A stretch of DNA of 64,000 nucleotides from assembly GCA_041191405.1 (NCBI GenBank), contig JBEEOW010000015.1:30196-94195 (forward strand). The letters are read 5' to 3'. Below, piece by piece: positions 25,696 to 32,502 of this stretch; positions within the stretch are counted from its first letter, which is position 1; each line of letters starts with the position of its first letter. The notes under the pieces are model-generated. The model was not told the origin of the DNA and ran no database searches. It saw only the letters and a list, made by a program, of their open reading frames with translations. Origin of the DNA: JBEEOW01 sp041191405. GTDB lineage: Bacteria > Bacteroidota > Bacteroidia > Cytophagales > UBA9547. The translations under genes and the position numbers were made by a program.

Positions 25696-26031
25696 TTAAC
25701 CTAAATGTTTAAAAATATCTAAACCTGGAATATTTGGAATTAATCCTTCTGTTGCTTTTTGAATATGTTGTTTAGCTAACTCGTCAACTTCAGCAAGTGC
25801 TTTGTTTGTAGCAGCTAAAATTAAATCAGTCAACATTTCTTTATCTTCTGGTTTAATTAAATCATTGTCAAGTTCAAGTTTAATCACTTGTTTTCTACCG
25901 TTTACTGTAACTTTTACCATACCAGCACCAGCTTCTGATGTATGTGTAATTTGTACTAATTTTTCTTTTGCTTCGGCTAAGCGAGTTTGAAACTCTTTCA
26001 CTTTGCCCATCATATCAAACATGTTAAACAT
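25696..26031 (-). CDS. YbaB/EbfC nucleoid-associated protein
   Basis: This 111-residue protein has the YbaB layout. A Met-rich N-terminal helix (MFNMFDMMGKVKEFQTRLAEAKEKL) is followed by a three-stranded sheet with GAGMVKVTVNGRKQVIKLELDNDL, then a C-terminal helix region ending NIPGLDIFKHLG. YbaB proteins form homodimers that bind DNA and are usually found next to recA/dnaX-type genes. Here it instead sits between a T9SS-exported protein gene and a GT2 gene. The first ATG is used because the full N-terminal helix is typical of the family. Confidence 0.88.
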   Translation of the reverse strand: MFNMFDMMGKVKEFQTRLAEAKEKLVQITHTSEAGAGMVKVTVNGRKQVIKLELDNDLIKPEDKEMLTDLILAATNKALAEVDELAKQHIQKATEGLIPNIPGLDIFKHLG

Positions 26032-26072
26032 ATCGGTATTTTATTTATTGTGTTAATTTTAATAAGACTTAA

Positions 26073-26208
26073 GACTTAAGACGAAAGACTTAAGATTAAA
26101 GTATTAGGAATATAGATCCAAGATTAGAAATTTCAGATTAAATTCCTATAAATTTATTCATAATTCCTAATAATTTGGTCTTAGGTCTTAGGTCTTTCAT
26201 CTTAAGTC
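26073..26208. repeat. Nested imperfect palindrome between ybaB and a T9SS cargo gene
   Basis: The 25-base arm at 26073-26097 matches the reverse complement of 26184-26208 at 21 positions. An inner pair, ATTAGGAAT (26103-26111) and ATTCCTAAT (26163-26171), is perfect. The arms are made of repeated GACTTAAGA/GGTCTTA words. It begins about 40 bases before ybaB and ends six bases before the stop codon of the upstream gene at 26214, so it would be transcribed as a large hairpin inside the operon. Confidence 0.75.
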
Positions 26209-26213
26209 TAAGA

Positions 26214-28070
26214 CTATCTCAACAAGCTTACAATCCCTTTTTGTGAAATTTCGTTGCCAAGTAAATCTTTTGCTATGTATTCATAAACATAATCTCCTGT
26301 TGGCCAGCTATCACCCGACCAAGGTTTGTTTAAATCATCGGTATAAAAAATGGTATTTCCGGTAGGGGAGTATATCCATAATTTAAAATCAGTAACAAAT
26401 CTTTGAGCAGGTGCAAAATTTTCATTGATTCCATCCCCATTTGGAGTAAATGCCGTAGGAAAAATTATTTTCATTGGGTTTTTACGCTCAACAATATTTG
26501 AGTACAAATCTATCCCCGAAACTTGTGTTTTTATTCTGTAACGTGTAATGGATGATATTGTATCTGGAGTATTGTCAGTGAATGAGTTAGTAAGTATTTT
26601 TTCAGTTTTGTATGGGGTATTATCGAGTTGTAAATATTCAATAAAATATGTTTTTGTTGGTTGAATTACTGATCCTGAAATATAATTATTGAAATCCAAT
26701 TTGTACGAAACTTGTCCAAGTGCATTGCCTTTTAACCATACCGGACAAACTTTTTCTGATAGGGGAGAAGTATTATTGCATGAATCTTCAATAGATATTT
26801 TGTAACACATGTTTTCTTTGCCAAGTGTTTGAATATCATCGTTTGTAAATGTATTTGTTTTGGTAAAAGGTGCTGTACCTTCGCTTGCAAATAAATTGTA
26901 TTTTGCTACTTTGGTTTTTGGGTCAATGGTTAATTGTAATTTAAAATTGCCATTATCTCCCAAGCCTGCATGCACTAAACTTGGGGCAAGTGGAGCTATA
27001 TTTGAACTCGCTTTTACACATTTACTACTGCCTTTCAATAGTGTGTTATTCAAGGTAGTATAAATACTTTTGTAACAATAATCTACACCACAAAACACAT
27101 CGGTATCAGTAAAATTTTGTGGTAAAACTGTATTTGAAACTACAATATCATTTTTCAATAAAACACTTGATTTGTTTGAACTTGGGATTAATGAAGTAGA
27201 AAAATCAATAGTATGTAATTGATTTTGTGCATTTAAATGGAAAAATGGCATTACTAATTCTTCGGTATAGTAATATTTGTTTTCGCAAACATCATAATTA
27301 CTTATTCGGTAAATAGTTGAATCAGTACTAGTTGTGTTTTCAATAGGTGAGTAACCATTTCCTTTCCAAGTTTTAATATTTTGCCAAACATTGTTTTTAT
27401 CTCTACTTTGCCAAGCATAAGTAAAGTAACTGTATTGCTTAAAATACAATGTATGTTTTTGGTTAATTGAAATAATACTGTCAACCGAAGGGTTTATTGG
27501 CGTATTGTACAAATCAGAAATTGTGATATTGGTATCGGCTCCACAAGCTAAAGGTAAAATTTGACCTTTTACATTGATAGTTTTTGGTAAAGTGTCTGAA
27601 AATGTGTGGAATACACTTGTTGTCGTATTGTCAAGCACTTCTTTGGTATTGTCGCCGTAAGTTATTTCGTATTTGTTGTAATATTGATTTACGTCGCTTG
27701 CTATTTCAATTTTTACTTTTGCACCAGCACATTTGGTAATATTTACTTTTGGCGCTTTAGCATCAACTACCGTTACTGCGTTTTTTAACACAACAATTTT
27801 GGCACCTTTTATAGGGTCAACTACACTTAAATTGATGTCATACACTCCAGCTTTGGTGTAAGTATTTGTGTTTCTTACATAAAATTTATTGTCGTCCCCA
27901 TAGTTAAAAGTAACTTTACTAGTATTTGATGCACAAGTAGATACAGTAACAGTTAAAGGTAAACAACCAATGTTTACATCTACTTTAAAACATGTATCGC
28001 TTTGTCCAAAAACAGTAGTAAGGCTTATTATAAAAAATGAAATAAATAGGAATAATGTTTTTAATCTCAT
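26214..28070 (-). CDS. T9SS type B secreted protein with PKD-like domains
   Basis: This 618-residue protein has a signal peptide (1-22). A PKD-like domain (about 30-110) contains VTFNYGDDNKFYVRNTNTYTKAGVYDINLSV, and a second similar unit (about 110-185) contains YEITYGDNTKEV. Fibronectin/Ig-like segments follow. The gliding-motility-type sorting domain (about 535-618) shows FPTAFTPNGDGINENFAP, LWIYSPTGNTIFYTDD and WPTGDYVYEYIAKD. It should be exported by T9SS to the surface. Unlike the two giant proteins in this window, no PorP/SprF gene is directly attached. Downstream on the same strand, after a palindromic element, are ybaB and GT2. Confidence 0.85.
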   Translation of the reverse strand: MRLKTLFLFISFFIISLTTVFGQSDTCFKVDVNIGCLPLTVTVSTCASNTSKVTFNYGDDNKFYVRNTNTYTKAGVYDINLSVVDPIKGAKIVVLKNAVTVVDAKAPKVNITKCAGAKVKIEIASDVNQYYNKYEITYGDNTKEVLDNTTTSVFHTFSDTLPKTINVKGQILPLACGADTNITISDLYNTPINPSVDSIISINQKHTLYFKQYSYFTYAWQSRDKNNVWQNIKTWKGNGYSPIENTTSTDSTIYRISNYDVCENKYYYTEELVMPFFHLNAQNQLHTIDFSTSLIPSSNKSSVLLKNDIVVSNTVLPQNFTDTDVFCGVDYCYKSIYTTLNNTLLKGSSKCVKASSNIAPLAPSLVHAGLGDNGNFKLQLTIDPKTKVAKYNLFASEGTAPFTKTNTFTNDDIQTLGKENMCYKISIEDSCNNTSPLSEKVCPVWLKGNALGQVSYKLDFNNYISGSVIQPTKTYFIEYLQLDNTPYKTEKILTNSFTDNTPDTISSITRYRIKTQVSGIDLYSNIVERKNPMKIIFPTAFTPNGDGINENFAPAQRFVTDFKLWIYSPTGNTIFYTDDLNKPWSGDSWPTGDYVYEYIAKDLLGNEISQKGIVSLLR

Positions 28071-28313
28071 TACTTATTAACTATTGAATTGTAAAAATAT
28101 TATTTAATTACCAAGTATTTTGGATTAGGGTTTAATTTTTTTGGTTTTATAAAAATTAAGGGCTTTCTGTAAAGTATTTAAAACTGGTTAATATAAAGTA
28201 AAACAGCTTATTATGTTTTTTATTTATTGTCTAAAAACTAATATCTAATATCTAATATCTAAAATCCAAAATCTAAAATCATTATTAATTTTTCTAATTT
28301 AAATGAAAAACAA

Positions 28314-28321
28314 TATCTTTG
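28314..28321 (+). promoter_or_regulatory. -7 box of fabG
   Basis: TATCTTTG is the most typical Bacteroidota -7 box. TTTC at 28291-28294, 19 bases upstream, is a near match to the -33 TTTG. The ATG follows 38 bases after the box. Three tandem CTAATAT heptamers (about 28238-28259) lie just upstream. Confidence 0.6.
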
Positions 28322-28359
28322 ACATTATTCGGATAAATAAGATTATCAAATTATAAAAA

Positions 28360-29106
28360 ATGGGATTATTAGAAGGAAAAATAGCTTTAGTAACAGGAGC
28401 ATCTAAAGGAATTGGTCGCTCGATAGCTTTACGTTTTGCACAAGAAGGTGCGCAAGTTGCATTTACTTATTTATCAAGTGTAGAAAAAGGTCAAGCTTTA
28501 GAGGCTGAGCTATCTGCTTTTGGAGTGAAGGCAAAAGGATATCGTTCGGATGCATCTGATTATAATGCTGCTGAAAAATTAGTTGCAGATGTTTTAGCTG
28601 ATTTTGGCGATTTACATATTTTAGTAAACAACGCAGGTATTACCAAAGATGGTTTATTAATGCGTATGACTGAAGAACAGTGGGATACAGTAATTCAAGT
28701 GAATTTAAAATCAGTGTTTAACTTAACAAAAGCAAGTTTAAAAACATTGATGAAAAATAAATTTGGTTCAATTATCAATATTACATCTGTAGTTGGTTTA
28801 CGTGGTAATGCTGGACAAGCAAATTATTCAGCATCAAAAGCTGGTATTATTGGATTTACTAAATCTGTAGCTTTAGAGTTAGGTTCAAGAAATATTCGTT
28901 CAAATGCTATTGCTCCAGGATTTATTGAAACTGAGATGACTGGCGAATTAAATGCAGACGTGGTAAAAGGTTGGACAGACAGTATTCCATTAAAACGTGC
29001 AGGTCAAGCTGATGACGTAGCTAATGGTGCAGTTTTCTTAGCATCTGACTTATCAAAATATGTAACAGGACAAGTATTACAAGTTGACGGAGGTATGTTA
29101 ACCTAG
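28360..29106 (+). CDS. fabG: 3-oxoacyl-[acyl-carrier-protein] reductase
   Basis: This 248-residue short-chain dehydrogenase has the FabG signature throughout. The cofactor loop is TGASKGIG (12-19) and the NNAG motif is at 90-93. The catalytic tetrad is Asn115, Ser143, Tyr156 and Lys160 (within YSASK). The C-terminus shows the FabG-typical NAIAPGFIETEMT and YVTGQVLQVDGGM. It reduces 3-ketoacyl-ACP with NADPH in fatty-acid elongation. It is a single-gene unit with its own -7 box and a terminator. The distinction from other SDR reductases rests on the strong C-terminal motif match. Confidence 0.92.
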   Translation: MGLLEGKIALVTGASKGIGRSIALRFAQEGAQVAFTYLSSVEKGQALEAELSAFGVKAKGYRSDASDYNAAEKLVADVLADFGDLHILVNNAGITKDGLLMRMTEEQWDTVIQVNLKSVFNLTKASLKTLMKNKFGSIINITSVVGLRGNAGQANYSASKAGIIGFTKSVALELGSRNIRSNAIAPGFIETEMTGELNADVVKGWTDSIPLKRAGQADDVANGAVFLASDLSKYVTGQVLQVDGGMLT

Positions 29107-29132
29107 TATCTAATTAACAATATTTTATTCAA

Positions 29133-29167
29133 AATAAGCCTTTCAGTGATGGAAGGCTTATTTTTTT
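29133..29167 (+). terminator. Terminator after fabG
   Basis: AATAAGCCTT (29133-29142) pairs with AAGGCTTATT (29153-29162), followed by a T run. It lies between fabG and the convergent AraC gene and may serve both. Confidence 0.88.
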
Positions 29168-29187
29168 ATATCCTTGAATATTTTATT

Positions 29188-30069
29188 TCACACTTCAGCT
29201 CTAGCAAACCCAACTGTTTCTCTATACAACTGAGGTGAAACATCGGCATTATTTTTAAAGAATCTACTAAAATAATGCTCATCATCGTAGCCTAGTTCAT
29301 AGGCAATTTGTTTTACAGGTTTGCTAGTTAAATACAATTCACGTTTGGCTTCAATTACTATTCGTTCTGATATTAAGTCAGTTATGGTTTTATTGAAATA
29401 GCTTTTGGTAATTTTAGCCAATGCTTTTGCCGAAATATTCAGTGCATCGGCGTATTCACTTGCCGAATGTTTGGTTTTAAACTCCTTTTCAATGGTATCT
29501 TTTAATGTTTGGAGAATAAATGGTTCTTGATTGTCAGTTACAACTTGTTGAGATGCTGGTTGTTGAGCTGTTTTTAATCGAGAAGCGGTAATTAAAAGTA
29601 TTTTTAAATAAGAAACCAACAATTCGAATTGAGCAATAGCAGGATTTTGCATCTCGGTTTTTATTTGTTCAATTAATGAACTGAATGTGTTTGAAGATGC
29701 ATTATCAACTGTAATAAAGGGTGCTTGATAAATATTATTAAACAACACTCCATTGCATGATACTTCTTGTTGGTGTTTATGAATACAAAAAAAATCAGGA
29801 TGAAAATTAATAACTACACCTTTTATTGTTTCTTTTTCAGTAAACATAAACGGTTGATATGGTACAAATGAAAACATAGTATTTTCATTGAAATCAAATG
29901 CTGAAAAATCAACTTTTGCAGTACCATTTCCTTTTTGAACCCAAATTAATGAATAGTAATTAAGTCTTTGTACATGGTCAAAGGCAAGTCCATCTTCAAA
30001 TGAAAATAGTTTGAAAGCTAAATTGCCATTTTGAGGATTGATTAATGTAAAAGTTGATTGATTCATCAT
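29188..30069 (-). CDS. AraC family transcriptional regulator
   Basis: This 293-residue protein has an N-terminal cupin-like sensor region (about 1-150, with FSFVPYQPFMF and VVINFHPDFFCIH). The C-terminal double helix-turn-helix (about 195-288) shows SASEYADALNISAKALAKI and then the strong second HTH PVKQIAYELGYDDEHYFSRFFK with the PQLYR end. It is last in a set with DUF1348, thioredoxin-like and AhpD-like genes. It is separated from DUF1348 by 12 bases, so it likely regulates its own cluster. Paired direct repeats upstream of the AhpD-like gene (32060-32089) are the obvious candidate binding site. Confidence 0.9.
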   Translation of the reverse strand: MMNQSTFTLINPQNGNLAFKLFSFEDGLAFDHVQRLNYYSLIWVQKGNGTAKVDFSAFDFNENTMFSFVPYQPFMFTEKETIKGVVINFHPDFFCIHKHQQEVSCNGVLFNNIYQAPFITVDNASSNTFSSLIEQIKTEMQNPAIAQFELLVSYLKILLITASRLKTAQQPASQQVVTDNQEPFILQTLKDTIEKEFKTKHSASEYADALNISAKALAKITKSYFNKTITDLISERIVIEAKRELYLTSKPVKQIAYELGYDDEHYFSRFFKNNADVSPQLYRETVGFARAEV

Positions 30070-30081
30070 TTTTATACAATA

Positions 30082-30492
30082 TTATAATTTCCTTTCCGAT
30101 TCTAAAATTGCTAAATCATTGATACTTGCATATCTTTTTGCCATGTAGCCATGTTCGTCGAACTCCCAGTTTTCATTGCCGTAAGCCCTAAACCATTGAC
30201 CATCTACATTTTGATATTCGTATTCAAACCGAACAGCAATACGATTATTGGTATGTGCCCAATATTCTTTTTTGAGTTTGTAATTTAATTCCTTTTCCCA
30301 TTTTGTACTAAGAAAAGCAACAATTTCATCTCTTCCATTTACAAATTTATCTCTGTTTCTCCATTCACTATCAACAGTGTATGCTTTTGAAACCCTAATT
30401 GGGTCTTTGCTATTCCAAGCATCTTCGGCTAGTTGAATTTTCTGTTTCGCAGTTTCCTCCGAAAAAGGAGGAAGTGGGTGTCTTTGTTCCAT
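30082..30492 (-). CDS. DUF1348 / NTF2-like family protein
   Basis: This 136-residue protein matches the DUF1348 branch of the NTF2-like (SnoaL-type) cone fold. Signatures are ETAKQKIQLAEDAWNSKDP, AYTVDSEWRNRDKFVNGRDEI, the KEYWAHTNNRIAVRFEYEY strand and WFRAYGNENWEFDEHGYM. Family length is usually 130-160 residues, so it is complete. The enzymatic role is unknown; members are often near oxidoreductase or AhpD-like genes. It starts 14 bases after the thioredoxin-like gene. Confidence 0.88.
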   Translation of the reverse strand: MEQRHPLPPFSEETAKQKIQLAEDAWNSKDPIRVSKAYTVDSEWRNRDKFVNGRDEIVAFLSTKWEKELNYKLKKEYWAHTNNRIAVRFEYEYQNVDGQWFRAYGNENWEFDEHGYMAKRYASINDLAILESERKL

Positions 30493-30505
30493 TGTCTATT
30501 ATTTT

Positions 30506-31141
30506 TTAAGAAATACAATCACTACAAAATATATTGGCTCTGTATAAGAGTTTAATTATTTCAGATTCTAAAGCTTTTTGTTTGTCTTTTGCATACCATA
30601 AATGCAATTCATTTGCATAATTTGCCGCAGTTTCAGGATTAGCTTTTAATTCTTTCACCATTTTTTGGGCAAAACTTGGTCTTGGTCCCCAAATGCCAGT
30701 TACATTAAAATTGCTATCTAATTGAATTAATTTCGGAATTGATTTAGTTCCATTGGTAAGATAAGCGTCCATCAATGTAGGATGTTCGTCTCTATACAAA
30801 AGTTTCAATTCAATTTTACCATTACTAGCCTCAGCTACGGCATTAAATGCTGGTAAGTTTTGCGAGGCATCTCCACACCAATGTTCAGTAAGAACAAGCC
30901 AATAGGTTTTGTGTTCCAAGTTTTGCACTTGTTTCAAAATTTCATCTGAAATAGTATAAGTTTTCTCTACCCTGTGCATTCTACTTTGGTTAAGTTTGAT
31001 GTACGACACAATTTTTTCATCCTTGTTTGAATGAAAATCTTCATCCATTTGGATTTTATATTGCTTGTAATCAATTCCTTGTTCAAGATATTTTTTATAT
31101 TCTTTTTTGGTAATGCTTTTGGTAGTTGAGTTCGTTTCCAT
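30506..31141 (-). CDS. Thioredoxin-like family protein
   Basis: This 211-residue protein has a thioredoxin-fold core (about 75-180). The active-site region reads VLTEHWCGDASQNLP, with Cys89 in the first position but no second cysteine three residues later, so it is not a standard CXXC dithiol enzyme. The cis-Pro segment GTKSIPKLIQL is present. A separate C-terminal pair, Cys206 and Cys209 (CSDC), could act with Cys89. No signal peptide is present, so it is cytosolic. It lies between the palindromic element and the DUF1348 gene, likely in the same redox-related transcript. Confidence 0.85.
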   Translation of the reverse strand: METNSTTKSITKKEYKKYLEQGIDYKQYKIQMDEDFHSNKDEKIVSYIKLNQSRMHRVEKTYTISDEILKQVQNLEHKTYWLVLTEHWCGDASQNLPAFNAVAEASNGKIELKLLYRDEHPTLMDAYLTNGTKSIPKLIQLDSNFNVTGIWGPRPSFAQKMVKELKANPETAANYANELHLWYAKDKQKALESEIIKLLYRANIFCSDCIS

Positions 31142-31458
31142 ACTATGTATTATTTCAGATGAAAGAAAGCCAGAATAATCCAGCTTTCAACTTTTTGTTT
31201 AACTTATTAATTCTACTTCAAGATTCATAAATAAAGTTGCATTTTTAATTCCATCAGCATAAATAATTACTAATACCAATTGAATTTATTAATTAGTCCA
31301 GCGAAAACTTCCACTTCGGCTACGCTCAGTGACCGTTTTCGAGTTTCGGTTACTCGAAAAATATACTTTACGGTTGCTGAGCGTAGCCGAAGCATTAGTA
31401 AAGTATATTTTTCGATGCATTGAATTTTGGACTAATATTTAGATTTGGTATTAATCAT
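31142..31458. other. 317-base gap inside the AhpD-AraC gene set
   Basis: Most of this gap is the palindromic element at 31271-31453. The remaining 130 bases next to the thioredoxin gene hold a small hairpin (GAAAGC/GCTTTC, about 31161-31187). There is also a 28-codon minus-strand open stretch without a start that might be a gene remnant, but it is too short to call. Confidence 0.6.
31271..31453. repeat. 183-bp element of nested and interleaved inverted repeats
   Basis: The outer arms TAATACCAA (31271-31279) and TTGGTATTA (31445-31453) are perfect. The second pair is ATTAGTCCA (31292-31300) and TGGACTAAT (31428-31436). Core arm A is CTTCGGCTACGCTCAG (31314-31329) with its perfect partner at 31377-31392, extended to 23 bases with two mismatches. 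Core arm B is CGAAAAATATACTTTA (31355-31370) with its perfect partner at 31399-31414. A and B interleave (A-B-A'-B'), so both stems cannot form as simple hairpins at once. A small hairpin TTCGAG/CTCGAA lies at 31338-31358. No reading frame is present. Confidence 0.9.
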
Positions 31459-31989
31459 TTACAAAGCCGGAGCCACAGGGAAATCTACAGGGATTTTAGT
31501 TAAATTATGTAGATAGTTCATCGCTGTTTTGTCGCTAATTTGAAGAATTACATCTACTAAATTTTCTTTAGTATAACCTTGAGCAAAAAATGCTTCAACA
31601 TTTGCTTCGCTTGCTCTTCCTCTGTTTTTAGTGATATCAGCAGCTAAGGCAACCAAAGCATTTAGTTTAGAATCAGTTGCATTTCCTTTTCTGATTTCAA
31701 TAATTTGTTCGTCAGTAAAGCCGTTCATTTTGCCAATCAAGGTATGTGCGCTTAGGCAGTAAATACATTCATTTACCTGACTTACAATTAAATTTACAGC
31801 TTCTTTTTCTTTGTTAGATAAAGTAGTTTTAGCATTTTGATAGTTTAAGTATTTTTCTAAACCATTTTCAGAATAGGCAATAGTTGCATACAAATTAGGA
31901 ACAAAGCCTAAAGCTGATTTTAATTTGTCGAAAATTGCTTGGTTAGTAGTACCTACTTCTTCTCTTGTTGGAACATTGAAAGTTTTCAT
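31459..31989 (-). CDS. AhpD-like carboxymuconolactone decarboxylase family protein
   Basis: This 176-residue protein shows the AhpD-type active site CIYCLSAH (Cys75, Cys78, His82), preceded by the family helix LSNKEKEAVNLIVSQVNE. Members use the CxxC pair for peroxidase or disulfide-reductase chemistry. The C-terminus (NLTKIPVDFPVAPAL) resembles the peroxidase-related subgroup. It is the first gene of the set leading to the AraC regulator, and its promoter region carries paired direct repeats. A role in thiol/peroxide or electrophile stress is inferred. Confidence 0.9.
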   Translation of the reverse strand: MKTFNVPTREEVGTTNQAIFDKLKSALGFVPNLYATIAYSENGLEKYLNYQNAKTTLSNKEKEAVNLIVSQVNECIYCLSAHTLIGKMNGFTDEQIIEIRKGNATDSKLNALVALAADITKNRGRASEANVEAFFAQGYTKENLVDVILQISDKTAMNYLHNLTKIPVDFPVAPAL

Positions 31990-32029
31990 AATTAATATTG
32001 TTTAGATTTTTATGTCCTTATTGACAATA

Positions 32030-32089
32030 CAAAGATGGGGCAACGCATTGCCATTAAAAATGGACAATCAACGCAAGTAGATGGACAAT
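32030..32089 (-). promoter_or_regulatory. Promoter with AraC-type direct-repeat operator
   Basis: On the minus strand a -7-like box CATCTTTG lies at 32030-32037, 41 bases before the AhpD-like start. Upstream are two identical 9-base words, ATTGTCCAT (32060-32068 and 32081-32089 as ATGGACAAT on the plus strand), with a 21-base period. CAACGCA also occurs twice (32041-32047 and 32069-32075). Two same-face direct repeats overlapping the -33 region are the usual layout for an AraC-family activator, and such a gene closes this cluster. Confidence 0.55.
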
Positions 32090-32113
32090 TTTTTCGAGGG
32101 GTGGAATCGTGGA

Positions 32114-32179
32114 GAACTAATAGTAGTCTTCGTTTGAGCGAAGCAGTAACTAAGATTAGGCGAGATTGCGTTTCTAACT
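32114..32179 (-). repeat. Inverted copy of a 60-base intergenic repeat
   Basis: The reverse complement of this stretch aligns with 63043-63099 over about 60 bases. Shared words are GTTAGAAACGC, CCTAATC, GTTAC and GCTTCGCT, with scattered mismatches and one small gap. It contains an internal hairpin-like CTTCGTTTGAGCGAAG. Confidence 0.65.
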
Positions 32180-32211
32180 CCATTTTTACTCAATTAAATT
32201 CAAACAACTAA

Positions 32212-32446
32212 ACCCATCCCAAACTATGATACGCAATCAAATTTCTTACTCTTGTGTTTATTAGTGAGTAGGGGAATTGTGCATTAACTTACTTTTTCTA
32301 TTGGTATTTTGTTTTGTAATATAATCATCTATTATGTTATGAATTATTAAAAATTCAGAAATAATCAACGTTGAAAAGTAAAATTCTAACACTTCTGAAA
32401 GTTTCACATTCGATATTCCCCTCTTGGGAGGGGGCAGGGGTGGGTT
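32212..32446. repeat. MITE-like element, copy 1 (ends ACCCATCCC / GGGGTGGGT)
   Basis: The left end (ACCCATCCC, then ACGCAATCAAATTT and ACTCTTGTGTT, then AGGGGAATT) and the right end (GATATTCCCCTC, GGGAGGGG, AGGGGTGGGTTTT) are shared with 58584-58780. The middle differs in length and sequence. The ends form an imperfect terminal inverted repeat, and an inner GGGGAAT/ATTCCCC pair is nested inside. No transposase or reading frame is present. Confidence 0.8.
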
Positions 32447-32461
32447 TTATATAAAACAAAA

Positions 32462-32499
32462 ACAAAAGCCTCAAAACTATCACATTTTGAGGCTTTTGT
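32462..32499 (-). terminator. Terminator of the giant adhesin operon
   Basis: ACAAAAGCCTCAAAA (32462-32476) pairs perfectly with TTTTGAGGCTTTTGT (32485-32499). On the minus strand it follows the OmpA protein stop within four bases and runs into TTTTTGTTTT. Confidence 0.92.
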
Positions 32500-32502
32500 G
32501 TT

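Larger units (their letters stand above)
31990..32502. other. 513-base gap: promoter, operator repeats and two repeat elements
   Basis: From left to right this gap holds the AhpD-like promoter with direct repeats (32030-32089), an inverted copy of a 60-base repeat (32114-32179), a long TIR-bounded element (32212-32446) and the terminator of the OmpA gene (32462-32499). Nothing that looks like a gene was found. Confidence 0.75.

Noticed and set aside
31199..31285. 28-codon minus-strand open stretch ending in a natural-looking protein tail
   Set aside because: It has no start codon, is bounded by stops, and overlaps the palindromic element end. It might be a gene remnant, but is too short to support.
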